A DNA stretch of 41,088 nucleotides from Oscillospiraceae bacterium (GCA_015066175.1 SVOW01000017.1:1-41088), one strand, 5' to 3'; positions 32,341 through 40,764 are shown, numbered from the stretch's first letter. Numbers and translations: made by a program. The notes: generated by a model from the sequence alone, not told the origin.

Positions 32341-32545
32341 TTTTATCACCATCTTCTAATTCTTTTTTACAATCGATAATTCCTTTTATGCTTATAATCA
32401 GATTGAAAACAAGAAACAGTGCTGTAACAATAAGACGCCATTCGACGACTGTATGATTAACTACTTGATAAATAAACAAAGATAATCCTACAATAGTAAT
32501 TACTGCCATGAAAATATAACCAAAAAGTCTGGATTTACTTTTCAT
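32330..32545 (-). CDS. Small two-helix membrane protein, second of three
   Basis: 71 aa from the ATG at 32545; AAAGGAG fits that start better than an upstream one. Two transmembrane helices flank HTVVEWRLI, and the tail is charged (CKKELEDGDKNDK). It overlaps both neighbours by 11 bases. The loop resembles that of the third gene. Function is unknown. Confidence 0.65.
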   Translation of the reverse strand: MKSKSRLFGYIFMAVITIVGLSLFIYQVVNHTVVEWRLIVTALFLVFNLIISIKGIIDCKKELEDGDKNDK

Positions 32546-32732
32546 TTGGTTTCTCCTTTTTGTAATCAACAAGTGTTTTTATCCCCATTATTATAAAAAC
32601 TACACCGAAAATATATGGGGCATCAGATTCTTTGCTGAATAACTGTTTCTGCAAAAACGCTCCGAAAACAACTGAAAATACACCGAATATTATCAAGAAA
32701 AGTCCTGCATAAAACTTGTTTTTGTTTTGCAT
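32535..32732 (-). CDS. Small two-helix membrane protein, first of three
   Basis: 65 aa, ATG with GAAAGGATG upstream. Two hydrophobic helices are joined by QKQLFSKESDAPY, and the tail is basic (VDYKKEKPNEK). It heads a run of three overlapping tiny genes that end at a shared terminator. No signature links it to a known toxin or transporter. Confidence 0.65.
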   Translation of the reverse strand: MQNKNKFYAGLFLIIFGVFSVVFGAFLQKQLFSKESDAPYIFGVVFIIMGIKTLVDYKKEKPNEK

Positions 32733-32831
32733 AAAATCATCCTTTCTCGTTATGGGGGGGTGAAAAAATCCTTATCTCATATTATATTGTAATTATGACA
32801 GTTTTCGTTCAGTTGAGTCCATAAAATAAAA

Positions 32832-33683
32832 TTATTTAATTTCTGCTTTCCATGCGTATTCGAAAACTTCGCCTGCTTCAAGAGACTGGATTCCTCTCTT
32901 TTCTGAAACGTCATTTTTGATTTCATAGGAATCGTTTACGCCCCACCAGGGTTCAATGCAAACGTAAGGTGCGCCGGGTTTTGCCCAGATGCCAAGGAAA
33001 GGTGCGTCACCCATATCGAAATGAAGAATTTCTTCGCCGTTCTTACTTTTGAGAGTAAGTCCCTTTGATTTGAAACCGTTGAGAATGAGAGCATCTTCAA
33101 CGAAAATATCTTTTGTTACCACAACTTCTTTTGCGTTATCAAGAAGAGGCTCGTCAAATACTGCGATAATTGAATCTTTGTCGATTCTCTCTGTTACGAG
33201 AGTTTCGTTTTCGTCGAAAATAATGCTGTCACCGATTTCAATGTTGAATCCGGGATGTGCACCGAGAGAGAAATACATTTTTTTATCGTCAATATTTTTA
33301 ACTGTGTGAGTAACTTTAAGTCCTTCGTTATCAAGTTCAAAAGTAACGAAAAGTTCAAATTTAAAAGGATACATTGCGAGGGTGTTTTCATCAAAAGTCT
33401 GGAAGAAAACTGCCTTTGTATCTTCCTTTGAAACAAGTTCAAAGGGGCGTTTTCTTGCAAAACCATGTTTCTGCATTGTGTATTCTGTGCCGTTATAGCG
33501 GTATTTGTCGTCAAGAAGCTTGCCGATAAAGGGGAAAAGGATAGGTGACTGACCGTACCAGATTTCTTCCCTGCCATACCAGATGTATTCTTTGCCTGTG
33601 TCTTTTTTTATAAGGCTGTGAAGCTCTGCTCCATCGTGTTTGATTTCTGCTGAAAAAACAGCGTTTTCAATTTTTGTAATCAT
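32832..33683 (-). CDS. Aldose-1-epimerase-like (LACX/galactose-mutarotase family) protein
   Basis: 283 aa, ATG with AAAGGAG upstream. It matches the LACX/aldose-epimerase beta-sandwich family: the N-terminal GAELHSLIKKDTGKEYIWYG, SPILFPFIGKL, the active-site-type His in HGFARK, and SLGAHPGFNI, with a C-terminal YVCIEPWWGVND. Such proteins interconvert anomers of sugars or sugar phosphates. The closing region is intact. It follows the EEP hydrolase gene by 72 bases on the same strand, so co-transcription is possible but not certain. Confidence 0.9.
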   Translation of the reverse strand: MITKIENAVFSAEIKHDGAELHSLIKKDTGKEYIWYGREEIWYGQSPILFPFIGKLLDDKYRYNGTEYTMQKHGFARKRPFELVSKEDTKAVFFQTFDENTLAMYPFKFELFVTFELDNEGLKVTHTVKNIDDKKMYFSLGAHPGFNIEIGDSIIFDENETLVTERIDKDSIIAVFDEPLLDNAKEVVVTKDIFVEDALILNGFKSKGLTLKSKNGEEILHFDMGDAPFLGIWAKPGAPYVCIEPWWGVNDSYEIKNDVSEKRGIQSLEAGEVFEYAWKAEIK

Positions 33684-33755
33684 TTCAAAAAACTCCTTTC
33701 AGTTTTCACTCAACAAAAGTATATCACATCAGTTTTTCTTTTACAAGAAAAAACG

Positions 33756-34451
33756 TTATAATCTGATTTCTGCAACGGCAGGTCGGTGGTCAGCTGCCAC
33801 GATAGGCGGAATATCTGCTGAAATAAATTCCACATCTTTGCTTGCAAAAATATAGTCAATTCTTTTTTTGGGTTTATCTGACGGGAAACTTAAAAGATTT
33901 TCTGTATACAAATCTGATGAATCTTTCATTTTTTCTCTTATGGGGTTAAGCACCTCGTTGTCAGGTTCAACATTGAAATCACCCATAAGAATACATTTTT
34001 CATTTTCAAGATTATTAACTACAGTATTCACTGCGTTTAACTGCTCATCTTTATTAAGTCCGAAATGAATCACGAGAATTGTGTAGCCGTTTTCAAGTTT
34101 AACCTTAAGCAAAGCACGTGTTTCGTAATACTGATTGCCTGTTTTGGGGTCAGGGTCAGGCACACCTATAACTTCTGCACTTACAATGGGGATTTTTGAA
34201 ATAAATCCGTTGCCGAAAGTGCCTTCTTCAAGGGTACACGCATGGCAGAATTTATAATAGGGGAGGCCTGATTTTTCAGAAAGCTTTCTCGTCTGGAAGC
34301 TGTAATTTTCCATCTCGCTCAATTCGTGAATTTCGTTAAGTCCCACAATGTCGGCATCACATTTTTTAATTGCGTCTGCCATAATTTCATAATCAATTTC
34401 CTGAGTAATATAATTTGTGCAGGACTGTGTGTTAAAACTCATTATTTTCAT
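33756..34451 (-). CDS. Endonuclease/exonuclease/phosphatase (EEP) family hydrolase
   Basis: 231 aa, ATG with GAGG upstream. Family motifs in order: MSFNTQSC, the catalytic GLNEIHE, GDFNVEP, RIDYIFAS and the terminal AADHRPAVAEIRL. EEP enzymes cleave phosphodiester or phosphomonoester bonds in DNA, RNA, lipids or small molecules. There is no signal peptide. It lies 10 bases after a metallophosphoesterase gene, so the two hydrolases are probably made together. The substrate cannot be read from the sequence. Confidence 0.9.
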   Translation of the reverse strand: MKIMSFNTQSCTNYITQEIDYEIMADAIKKCDADIVGLNEIHELSEMENYSFQTRKLSEKSGLPYYKFCHACTLEEGTFGNGFISKIPIVSAEVIGVPDPDPKTGNQYYETRALLKVKLENGYTILVIHFGLNKDEQLNAVNTVVNNLENEKCILMGDFNVEPDNEVLNPIREKMKDSSDLYTENLLSFPSDKPKKRIDYIFASKDVEFISADIPPIVAADHRPAVAEIRL

Positions 34452-34461
34452 TTTATATACC

Positions 34462-35316
34462 TCATTTGCATATTAATTCTGCCACAACAATTTCAGGCTT
34501 GTTGTTTATCCTGAAAGGGAATGTGCTGTTGCCAAGACCGCGGCTTACAATCATCTGTGTGTTTTTTTCTTTATAAAGGCCTGATGTGTATTCGGGCCAC
34601 CAACCCTGACCGGGAGATAAAATTCCGCCTTTTGACGGTAATCTTATTTGTCCGCCATGTGCGTGACCTGTGAGCACAAGGTCAACATCTGTTTTTGCAA
34701 AAACGTCAATCATTTCTGCTCTGTGAGCCAACAAAACAGTGAAACCGTCATCTTCACCTATAAGGCTTTCAATTGCTTTTTCAGTGTTTGTTTTATCGTC
34801 ATAAGGCATAAAATCATCAAGAAATTTCGGGTCATCAATTCCGATTAACGTGATTTTTTCTCCGTTTTTTTCAATAACAACCTTTTCGTTGCGAAGCACC
34901 GTAACGCCTTTTTCACTGAGACCTGCAAGCAGTTTTTCTCTGCCCACAACCTTAACATCATGGTTGCCCGTTACAAAATATGTGGGCGCAATCTGTGAAG
35001 CTTTTTCTGCAAACTTCAGCGTAACATCAATATCAGGTCTGGAAATATCCACCATATCGCCTGTTAGCACAATTATGTCAGGCTCAGCTTTTTCTAAAGC
35101 ATTGATAAGGTTTTTGTTTTCATATCCGAAAGTTGCATTGTGCAAATCTGACACCTGAACAATGCGGAAAGAAGAAAACGAAGAAGGTATATCTTCGTCT
35201 TCTACCTGAATTACAGTTGTGACTATTGTCTTGTTTTCATAACCGAACCACAAATCAAGAGCAATTGCAACTGAAATTATAGCAATAAAGACGGATAATA
35301 TCTTCTTCGTTTTCAT
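34462..35316 (-). CDS. YkuE-like membrane-anchored metallophosphoesterase
   Basis: 284 aa, ATG with GAGGTAAATCC upstream. One N-terminal membrane helix (about 5-22) is followed by a calcineurin-like domain with every key motif: VQVSDLHNATFG, LTGDMVD, TGNHDVK, LLAHRAE and LTGHAHGGQ. YkuE-type enzymes sit on the outer face of the membrane; lipid or wall-related substrates are suspected. It follows the purine permease gene by 22 bases in the same direction. Confidence 0.9.
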   Translation of the reverse strand: MKTKKILSVFIAIISVAIALDLWFGYENKTIVTTVIQVEDEDIPSSFSSFRIVQVSDLHNATFGYENKNLINALEKAEPDIIVLTGDMVDISRPDIDVTLKFAEKASQIAPTYFVTGNHDVKVVGREKLLAGLSEKGVTVLRNEKVVIEKNGEKITLIGIDDPKFLDDFMPYDDKTNTEKAIESLIGEDDGFTVLLAHRAEMIDVFAKTDVDLVLTGHAHGGQIRLPSKGGILSPGQGWWPEYTSGLYKEKNTQMIVSRGLGNSTFPFRINNKPEIVVAELICK

Positions 35317-35338
35317 GGATTTACCTCTGAATTATATA

Positions 35339-36718
35339 TTATAAGAAAATGTATTTACATACAAAGAGCACTGCAAGCACGTATAAAACGGGGCTGATTT
35401 TTGTTTTTTCTTTCTTGCCGATGTTGCAGATAAGGTTGATAACAACATAAGAAATGATACCGATTGAGATACCTTCTGAAATGCTGTAGAACAAAGGCAT
35501 AGCAATAATTGCAAGGTATGCAGGGATAATTGATGCATAGTTTTTCTCGTCAAGTTTGAGCTGTGCAATATTGCTGAACATAAGGAAGCCTACGATGATA
35601 AGTGCAGGAGCAGTTGCAAAAGAGGGGATTGAAGTAAAGATAGGTGCAAAGAGCATTGAAATAAGGAAAAGGATTGCAGATGTCATTGATGTAAGACCTG
35701 TTCTGCCGCCTGCTGCAACGCCTGCTGAAGATTCAACGAAAGTTGTTATTGTTGATGTGCCTAAAACTGCACCTGCTGATGTGCCGATAGCGTCTGCAAG
35801 AAGCACAGGACGGATTTTGGGAAGTCTGCCGTCTTTGTCGAGCATATCTGCTTTTGCACTTACGCCGATAACTGTGCCGAGAGTGTCAAACATATCAACA
35901 AAAAGGAATGCGAAAATAACAACGATGAATTCAAACGGTTTGATTGTAGTAAAATCTGCTTTGAAGCACTGACCGAAAGTCTGACCGAGAGCAGAGAAGT
36001 CTAAATTGATAAACTGAGTAGGAATAAGTGAGAATGCACCAACTTCGGGATTTACCTGATAAAGGCCTGTAAGCTGGCAGATAATGCCGAGAAGCCATGT
36101 TGCCACAATACCGATAAGGATAGAGCCTTTTACCTTTTTGATATAAAGGATTGCGGTGATAAGTGTGCCTAAAATTGCAAGCAGAGCACAGATGCCTGAA
36201 GTTGTGAAATTGTTTCTGAAAGCAACGATTGAAACAAGTGTTGAACCGTTATCTACAGAAAGGCCTGCATTCTGAAGACCGATGAATGCGATAAACAAGC
36301 CGATACCAACAGAAACGCCATGTTTGAGTTCAATGGGTATGCAGTTGAAAATTGCTTCTCTTACTTTTGTCAGTGAAAGGATAATAAAGATAAGACCTTC
36401 AACAAAAACAGCAAGAAGTGCAATCTGCCATGAGTAGCCCATGCCTAAAACAACTGTATAAGCGAAGTAAGCATTAAGTCCCATACCTGCTGAAAGAACA
36501 AAGGGCATATTTGCCATAAGAGACATACAAACTGTGCCGATGAAAGAAGCAAGGCACGTTGCAAGCAGAACTGCTGTGCTGTTCATACCTGCGTCACCAA
36601 GAATGCTGGGGTTAACTGCAAGGATATATGCCATTGTCATGAAGGTTGTGACACCTGCCATGATTTCTGTTTTGACATTTGTGTTATTTTCTTTTAATTT
36701 AAAAAGTTTCTCTAACAT
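35339..36718 (-). CDS. NCS2/AzgA-type purine permease (guanine/hypoxanthine)
   Basis: 459 aa from the ATG at 36718, with AAAGGTG upstream; the preceding in-frame ATG touches the hpt stop. It has many membrane segments. The N-terminal EIMAGVTTFMTMAYILAVNP and VESSAGVAAGGRTGLTS, with the middle SILIGIVATWLLGII, are typical of the AzgA/PbuG branch, which imports hypoxanthine, guanine or adenine with protons. It directly follows hpt, so uptake and salvage are coupled. No purine riboswitch was seen upstream of the operon. Confidence 0.93.
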   Translation of the reverse strand: MLEKLFKLKENNTNVKTEIMAGVTTFMTMAYILAVNPSILGDAGMNSTAVLLATCLASFIGTVCMSLMANMPFVLSAGMGLNAYFAYTVVLGMGYSWQIALLAVFVEGLIFIILSLTKVREAIFNCIPIELKHGVSVGIGLFIAFIGLQNAGLSVDNGSTLVSIVAFRNNFTTSGICALLAILGTLITAILYIKKVKGSILIGIVATWLLGIICQLTGLYQVNPEVGAFSLIPTQFINLDFSALGQTFGQCFKADFTTIKPFEFIVVIFAFLFVDMFDTLGTVIGVSAKADMLDKDGRLPKIRPVLLADAIGTSAGAVLGTSTITTFVESSAGVAAGGRTGLTSMTSAILFLISMLFAPIFTSIPSFATAPALIIVGFLMFSNIAQLKLDEKNYASIIPAYLAIIAMPLFYSISEGISIGIISYVVINLICNIGKKEKTKISPVLYVLAVLFVCKYIFL

Positions 36719-36720
36719 CA

Positions 36721-37281
36721 TTATTCACCTTTCTCATTATATTCCGCTATGTAGGGTAAGTTTCTGTATTTTTCGGCACAATCAAGCCCATAGCCGATTA
36801 CAAAATAATCAGGAATTGTAAAAAGAGCAATATCAGCGTTGAAAGGCACAATTCTTCTTGAAGGTTTGTCAAGAAGTGTTACAACACGCAAAGAAAGCGG
36901 GTTGCGTGTTTTAAGAAGCTTTACAACGTCATTAAGGGTTCTTCCCGTGTCGATAATATCCTCAACAATCACAACGTGGTAGTTGCTGATATCCTGCTCA
37001 AGGTCCATTGTGATTTTCACAAGACCGGAAGATACAGTGCCTTCATAATAGCTTTTCGCACACATGAAACCTATTTCGCAAGGGACGGTAATTGCACGGC
37101 ACAAATCAGCCATGAAAACAAAAGCACCTTTCAGAATGCTTACAAGCAGAATCGGCCTTCCGTCATAGGAATCACTTATTTCTTTTCCTGCTTTTCTGAT
37201 TGCCTCGTCAATTTCTTCTTTGGTGACTATAACACGTTTAATTTTTTTGTTATAGTCCTCCATTGATATACTTTCCGGCAT
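36721..37281 (-). CDS. hpt: Hypoxanthine phosphoribosyltransferase
   Basis: 186 aa from the ATG at 37281; AAAGGGG sits 7 bases upstream, which fits this start rather than the ATG two codons earlier. Hpt transfers phosphoribosyl from PRPP to hypoxanthine or guanine. The PRPP-binding loop VVIVEDIIDTGRTL, the LKGAFVFMADL block and the base-contact region DYFVIGYGLDCAEKYRNLPY match the family. It leads the minus-strand operon with the purine permease and two phosphoesterases. Confidence 0.96.
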   Translation of the reverse strand: MPESISMEDYNKKIKRVIVTKEEIDEAIRKAGKEISDSYDGRPILLVSILKGAFVFMADLCRAITVPCEIGFMCAKSYYEGTVSSGLVKITMDLEQDISNYHVVIVEDIIDTGRTLNDVVKLLKTRNPLSLRVVTLLDKPSRRIVPFNADIALFTIPDYFVIGYGLDCAEKYRNLPYIAEYNEKGE

Positions 37282-37345
37282 CTTCATTCCCCTTTCTTTT
37301 TTGTTTTACCGAATTATAAGCACTAATACGATAAAGATTATCTTC

Positions 37346-37374
37346 ATTATATACCAAATTCACAAAAAATTCAA
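37346..37374 (-). promoter_or_regulatory. Promoter of the hpt-permease operon
   Basis: On the minus strand: TTGAAT (37374-37369), 17-base spacer, TATAAT (37351-37346). It lies 64 bases before the hpt ATG. Confidence 0.78.
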
Positions 37375-37385
37375 CATTTCTTTGC

Positions 37386-37406
37386 TTGAAACAAGTTGAT
37401 TTCAAC
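37386..37406. promoter_or_regulatory. Inverted repeat between divergent hpt and putP promoters
   Basis: TTGAAA-N8-TTTCAA, overlapping the smaller GTTGATTTCAAC, sits about 15 bases upstream of the putP -35 and about 12 upstream of the hpt -35. It is a candidate operator for either direction; no known regulator is implied. Confidence 0.35.
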
Positions 37407-37420
37407 TAAAAATATTTCTA

Positions 37421-37449
37421 TTGCAATATTTTTTCTTTTGTGTTATACT
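37421..37449 (+). promoter_or_regulatory. Promoter of putP
   Basis: TTGCAA (37421-37426), 17-base spacer, TATACT (37444-37449), 45 bases before the ATG at 37495. Confidence 0.65.
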
Positions 37450-37494
37450 AAACTCTGTAATTTTATACAGTGGTATTGAAAGGAGTTGTTTTTT

Positions 37495-39078
37495 ATGGGC
37501 AGTAATACTATACAGATTCTTGTAGCAATGGTCATTTATATGGCTGCTGTTATCGGCATCGGTTTGGTTTACGCAAAAAAAGCAAACAAGAGTTCAGAAA
37601 ACTATTACCTCGGCGGTCGCTCACTGGGCCCATGGGTTACAGCAATGAGTGCGGAAGCATCAGATATGAGTGGTTGGCTTCTTATGGGTCTTCCCGGTGT
37701 TGCATACTGGTGCGGTCTTGCAGACGCAGCGTGGACAGCAATAGGTCTTGCAGTCGGTACATATATCAACTGGCTTATTGTTTCAAAACGTCTTCGCCGT
37801 TACAGTATCAGAGCAAACAATTCAATCACTTTGCCTGAGTTTTTCTCAAACCGTTTCCGTGAAAATAAGAAAGTTATTATGACTATCGCAGCGCTTTTCA
37901 TTCTTATTTTCTTCACAGTTTACGCAGCAAGCTGTTTCGTAACATGCGGTAAACTTTTCTCAACACTTTTCGGTCTTGATTACAAAGTGATGATGATTCT
38001 CGGTGCAGTGTTTGTTCTTGTTTACACAATTCTCGGCGGTTTCCTTGCAGAAAGTGCATCAGACTTTATGCAGGCTATCGTTATGATTGTTGCACTTTCA
38101 GTTATCGTAGTTATCGGCGTTGTGAAAGCAGGCGGCTTTGGCGCTGTTATGGAAAACGCACAGGCTGTGCCCGGATTCCTTGATTTCTTCGGAATTGCTA
38201 CACCCATAACAACAGAAGCAGGCGAACAGATTGTTGAAGCGGGTGTACCTTTGTTTGAAAAAACAACAGCAAGTTACGGCTGGCTTTCAATCGCTTCTTG
38301 TATGGCATGGGGTCTCGGTTACTTCGGTATGCCTCAGGTGCTTCTCAGATTTATGGCTATCCGTAAAGAAAAAGAACTTAAAATGTCAAGAAGAATCGCA
38401 ACAGTATGGGTTGTTATTTCTCTTGCAGTTGCAGTTTTCATCGGCATCATCGGCAGACAGCTTTACCCCGTTGCACACCTTACAAAAGCATCAGCTGAAA
38501 ACGTATTTATCACACTTTCAACAAGTTTCCTGCCACCCATTATTGCAGGTTTCGTAATGGCAGGTATCCTTGCTGCAACAATCAGCTCATCAGACTCATA
38601 TCTTCTTATTGCAGCATCTGCATTTGCAAAAAATATTTTCCAGGGCGTTATCAAAAAGAAAGCTTCAGACAAACAGGTTATGACTATGACAAGAGTTACA
38701 CTTCTTGTTATTGCTCTTATCGGTATTGTTATTGCTCTTGATGAAAACAGCGTTATTTTCCAGATTGTTTCATTCGCATGGGCAGGCTTCGGTGCAACAT
38801 TCGGTCCGCTTATGTTATTCTCACTTTTCTGGAAGAGAACAACAAAAGCAGGCGCAATCGCAGGTATGATAGGCGGTGCAGGAATGGTATTCTTCTGGAA
38901 ACTCGTTCTTAATCCTCTCGGCGGTATGTTCGCAATTTACGAACTTCTTCCTGCATTCATCTTCTCGGCAATTCTTATCGTTGTGGTTTCACTCCTTACA
39001 AAGAAACCTTCAGCAGAAATTGAAGAAGATTTCGAAGCAGTTAAAGCAGGTGCAGTTGAAGGCGCAATTGAAGAATAA
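37495..39078 (+). CDS. putP: Sodium/proline symporter
   Basis: 527 aa from the ATG at 37495, with AAAGGAG upstream; a TTG three codons earlier is unlikely. The protein has the 13-segment sodium:solute symporter fold. PutP-type signatures include NYYLGGRSLGPWVTAMSAEA with the SDMSGWLLMGLPG stretch, TLGG-like TILGGFLAESASDFMQ, GYFGMPQVLLRFMA and ATISSSDSYLL, all typical of proline carriers. It imports proline with Na+. It is a single-gene unit that diverges from hpt and ends at a terminator; the proBA synthesis genes are 7 kb away on the same strand. Confidence 0.95.
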   Translation: MGSNTIQILVAMVIYMAAVIGIGLVYAKKANKSSENYYLGGRSLGPWVTAMSAEASDMSGWLLMGLPGVAYWCGLADAAWTAIGLAVGTYINWLIVSKRLRRYSIRANNSITLPEFFSNRFRENKKVIMTIAALFILIFFTVYAASCFVTCGKLFSTLFGLDYKVMMILGAVFVLVYTILGGFLAESASDFMQAIVMIVALSVIVVIGVVKAGGFGAVMENAQAVPGFLDFFGIATPITTEAGEQIVEAGVPLFEKTTASYGWLSIASCMAWGLGYFGMPQVLLRFMAIRKEKELKMSRRIATVWVVISLAVAVFIGIIGRQLYPVAHLTKASAENVFITLSTSFLPPIIAGFVMAGILAATISSSDSYLLIAASAFAKNIFQGVIKKKASDKQVMTMTRVTLLVIALIGIVIALDENSVIFQIVSFAWAGFGATFGPLMLFSLFWKRTTKAGAIAGMIGGAGMVFFWKLVLNPLGGMFAIYELLPAFIFSAILIVVVSLLTKKPSAEIEEDFEAVKAGAVEGAIEE

Positions 39079-39102
39079 TTGCAAAAGTAAACAGTAAAAA
39101 TC

Positions 39103-39138
39103 AAACCGTGAAGTCAATTAAAGGCTTCACGGTTTTTG
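39103..39138 (+). terminator. Terminator after putP
   Basis: The stem AAACCGTGAAG / CTTCACGGTTT with an 11-base loop is followed by TT and further Ts. It lies between convergent putP and the lipase gene and may serve both. Confidence 0.85.
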
Positions 39139-39154
39139 TTATCATAATTCAGTT

Positions 39155-40240
39155 TTAAAGAGAATTAATCATGTTAAGATGTGTAAGGTAAAGTTCATGC
39201 ACATGCACGTTTGTTTTCATCATTCCGCCCTGAAGTGACATATGGTCGCCTCTGTAAGTGGGCATTACAGTCCACACACCGGGTTTTACGTTCCCTTCTT
39301 CATACTGTGCTGACGGTGCAGAAGATGGTGCCATTGCTGAAATTGTGTTTACAAGGCCATCGTTTTCAAGCCAGCTTTCGTCAAACACATAGCCGCCTTC
39401 TGTAACGCCTGTATATGCGCCCATTTCATCGGCACTGCTCTGGAACATACCTTCCATAATTTTTGTATCAGCTTTGTATGTGCCGTCTTCCTGCTTTGTT
39501 GTAGCAGAGCAGGGAATTGCAAAATAGTAAGTGTTTTTATCAGTTACCATTTTTTCATTAAGTGCTAAAGCGTTGTCTATATACATATCGTATGCTGCAC
39601 TGTCTTTATCTTCGGCAGGTGCAGAATATGCTGTTGTGCCGTTGCTGGGAGCAGCAAGTGTTGTAAGAGAATAAATATAATCTGCTTTTCCGCCTGTGAA
39701 AAGGGGAGAAATTTCGTCTTTTGAAGTTGCATTCCTTTCGGCTTCATCACCTTTTGCCATAAGCGTTGCAAAAACTCTTATTGTAGCACCGCCGAAGGAG
39801 TGGCCGAGAATGTTTATTTTATTTTTGCTGTCAAAAGCAGGGATGAGAGCCTTGCCTGTAAAATCTTTTCCGAATCTGTCGTGACCGTGCTCTTTGCTGT
39901 GTGCTTCGCCGTAATCTGTAACAGTGCCTGTAAGCTGAGCATAAAGTTCACAAGCTCTGTCCCATGCACTTGCTGTTCCTGAAACTGAAGCAGCGTAGCA
40001 GTCAAACCCGCTTTTTTCAAGCTTCTTCATCAGTTCACCGCCGAACATTCCCCAATAGGGCATCAGCTTATACTGAGCATCATATTCGCCCCAGCCCATA
40101 AGACCGTGTACAAAAACATAGGGGTAATTTGTGTTCCAGTTATTTTCGTTAATTTCCACATCTGTTTTCGGAAGATAAATTCCGAATAAGGAAAGAAATG
40201 CGAAAATAAGTGATAACGGAAATGCGATAATCTTTGCCAT
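39155..40240 (-). CDS. Membrane-anchored or secreted triacylglycerol lipase (family I.5/I.6-like)
   Basis: 361 aa, ATG with AAAGGAC upstream. A hydrophobic N-terminus (about residues 3-23) is an uncleaved anchor or a signal peptide. The alpha/beta-hydrolase core has the oxyanion strand VFVHGLMGW, the nucleophile S148 in GHSFGG, acid D294 in LENDGLVNTIS and base H333 in RGDHMSL. The segment from WDRACELYAQLTG to HGHDRFGK is characteristic of the Staphylococcus and Geobacillus lipases, which bind Ca2+ and Zn2+. It should hydrolyse acyl esters outside the cell. No long pro-domain, as in staphylococcal lipases, is present. Confidence 0.9.
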   Translation of the reverse strand: MAKIIAFPLSLIFAFLSLFGIYLPKTDVEINENNWNTNYPYVFVHGLMGWGEYDAQYKLMPYWGMFGGELMKKLEKSGFDCYAASVSGTASAWDRACELYAQLTGTVTDYGEAHSKEHGHDRFGKDFTGKALIPAFDSKNKINILGHSFGGATIRVFATLMAKGDEAERNATSKDEISPLFTGGKADYIYSLTTLAAPSNGTTAYSAPAEDKDSAAYDMYIDNALALNEKMVTDKNTYYFAIPCSATTKQEDGTYKADTKIMEGMFQSSADEMGAYTGVTEGGYVFDESWLENDGLVNTISAMAPSSAPSAQYEEGNVKPGVWTVMPTYRGDHMSLQGGMMKTNVHVHELYLTHLNMINSL

Positions 40241-40272
40241 AACATCAGTCCTTTACTTTTTACTTTAAAAAA

Positions 40273-40302
40273 ATTATATATTATCACACCTTTGTATATC
40301 AA
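40273..40302 (-). promoter_or_regulatory. Promoter of the lipase gene
   Basis: On the minus strand: TTGATA (40302-40297), 18-base spacer, TATAAT (40278-40273), 32 bases before the ATG. Between 40303 and 40407 I see no gene or clear signal. Confidence 0.6.
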
Positions 40303-40407
40303 TAAAACACGGAAGAATTTACATTCAATCTACACTAAATTAATACAATATTCATCTTTATTGAGGCCCTCAAAAGGTTTTAAACACATTGATTTGTCAG
40401 ACAAAGT

Positions 40408-40448
40408 AAAAAGCCGAAAGCCCCGTAAAAAATGGCTTTCGGCTTTTT
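40408..40448. terminator. Strong terminator next to the tRNA fragment
   Basis: A perfect 15-bp stem (AAAAAGCCGAAAGCC / GGCTTTCGGCTTTTT). On the minus strand it directly follows the CCA end of the tRNA fragment, as expected for the terminator of the original tRNA gene. Confidence 0.88.
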
Positions 40449-40491
40449 GGCACCCGCAATAGGAATCGAACCTATATCTAATTCTTAGAAG
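40448..40491 (-). tRNA. 3' half of a tRNA-Arg(TCT), truncated: likely att-site scar
   Basis: Read on the minus strand: an anticodon loop CTTCTAA (anticodon TCT), 3' anticodon stem GAATT, 4-base variable loop, T-arm ATAGG-TTCGATT-CCTAT, acceptor strand TGCGGGT, discriminator G and encoded CCA. The sequence before the anticodon loop (GGTAT) does not pair with GAATT, and no D-arm or 5' acceptor strand can be found upstream. It is therefore half a gene. Tyrosine integrases often cross over in anticodon loops and leave such halves at the far end of an inserted element. Confidence 0.75.
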
Positions 40492-40764
40492 ATACCAAGG
40501 GTAACAGATATGGCGTTACTTCCTGTCCCTGATAATCCCGTATTTTCATGGCTTTTTCGCACTTTGAGTGTTAAGCTGTGTTACGGAATTACTGCTAATT
40601 TTACCCCGTTTTTAGCGGTCTGATTAGATGGGAATTAGCAAGGGGTTCGGATTTAGGGAAACAGTTATATTCCCACAAGATGCCTTTATTTAATCGCTTG
40701 TACCTCGGTCTGTTACCGAGTTTCGTTTATTATAACTTATTTCGATAAATTGAAATTTGCTGAT
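40492..40764. other. Non-coding stretch beside the tRNA half with repeated GTTAC motifs
   Basis: A perfect 9-bp inverted pair GGTAACAGA (40500-40508) and TCTGTTACC (40709-40717), plus two further GTTAC copies (40515-40519, 40580-40584), recall arm-type binding sites of tyrosine integrases. CTCGGT/ACCGAG at 40704-40720 forms a hairpin. I see no integrase gene within the window and no open frame of note here. Confidence 0.45.

Noticed and set aside
32143-32732. Toxin-antitoxin module
   Set aside because: The three tiny genes have the size of membrane toxins but none of the known toxin or antitoxin motifs, and all three have the same two-helix layout.
37282-37380. Purine riboswitch upstream of hpt and the purine permease
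   Set aside because: The leader is only about 55 bases after the promoter and shows none of the conserved purine aptamer loops.
40441-40764. A complete tRNA interrupted by a group I intron
   Set aside because: No 5' tRNA half, D-arm or intron core is visible upstream of the 3' half, so a truncated gene at an integration scar fits better.
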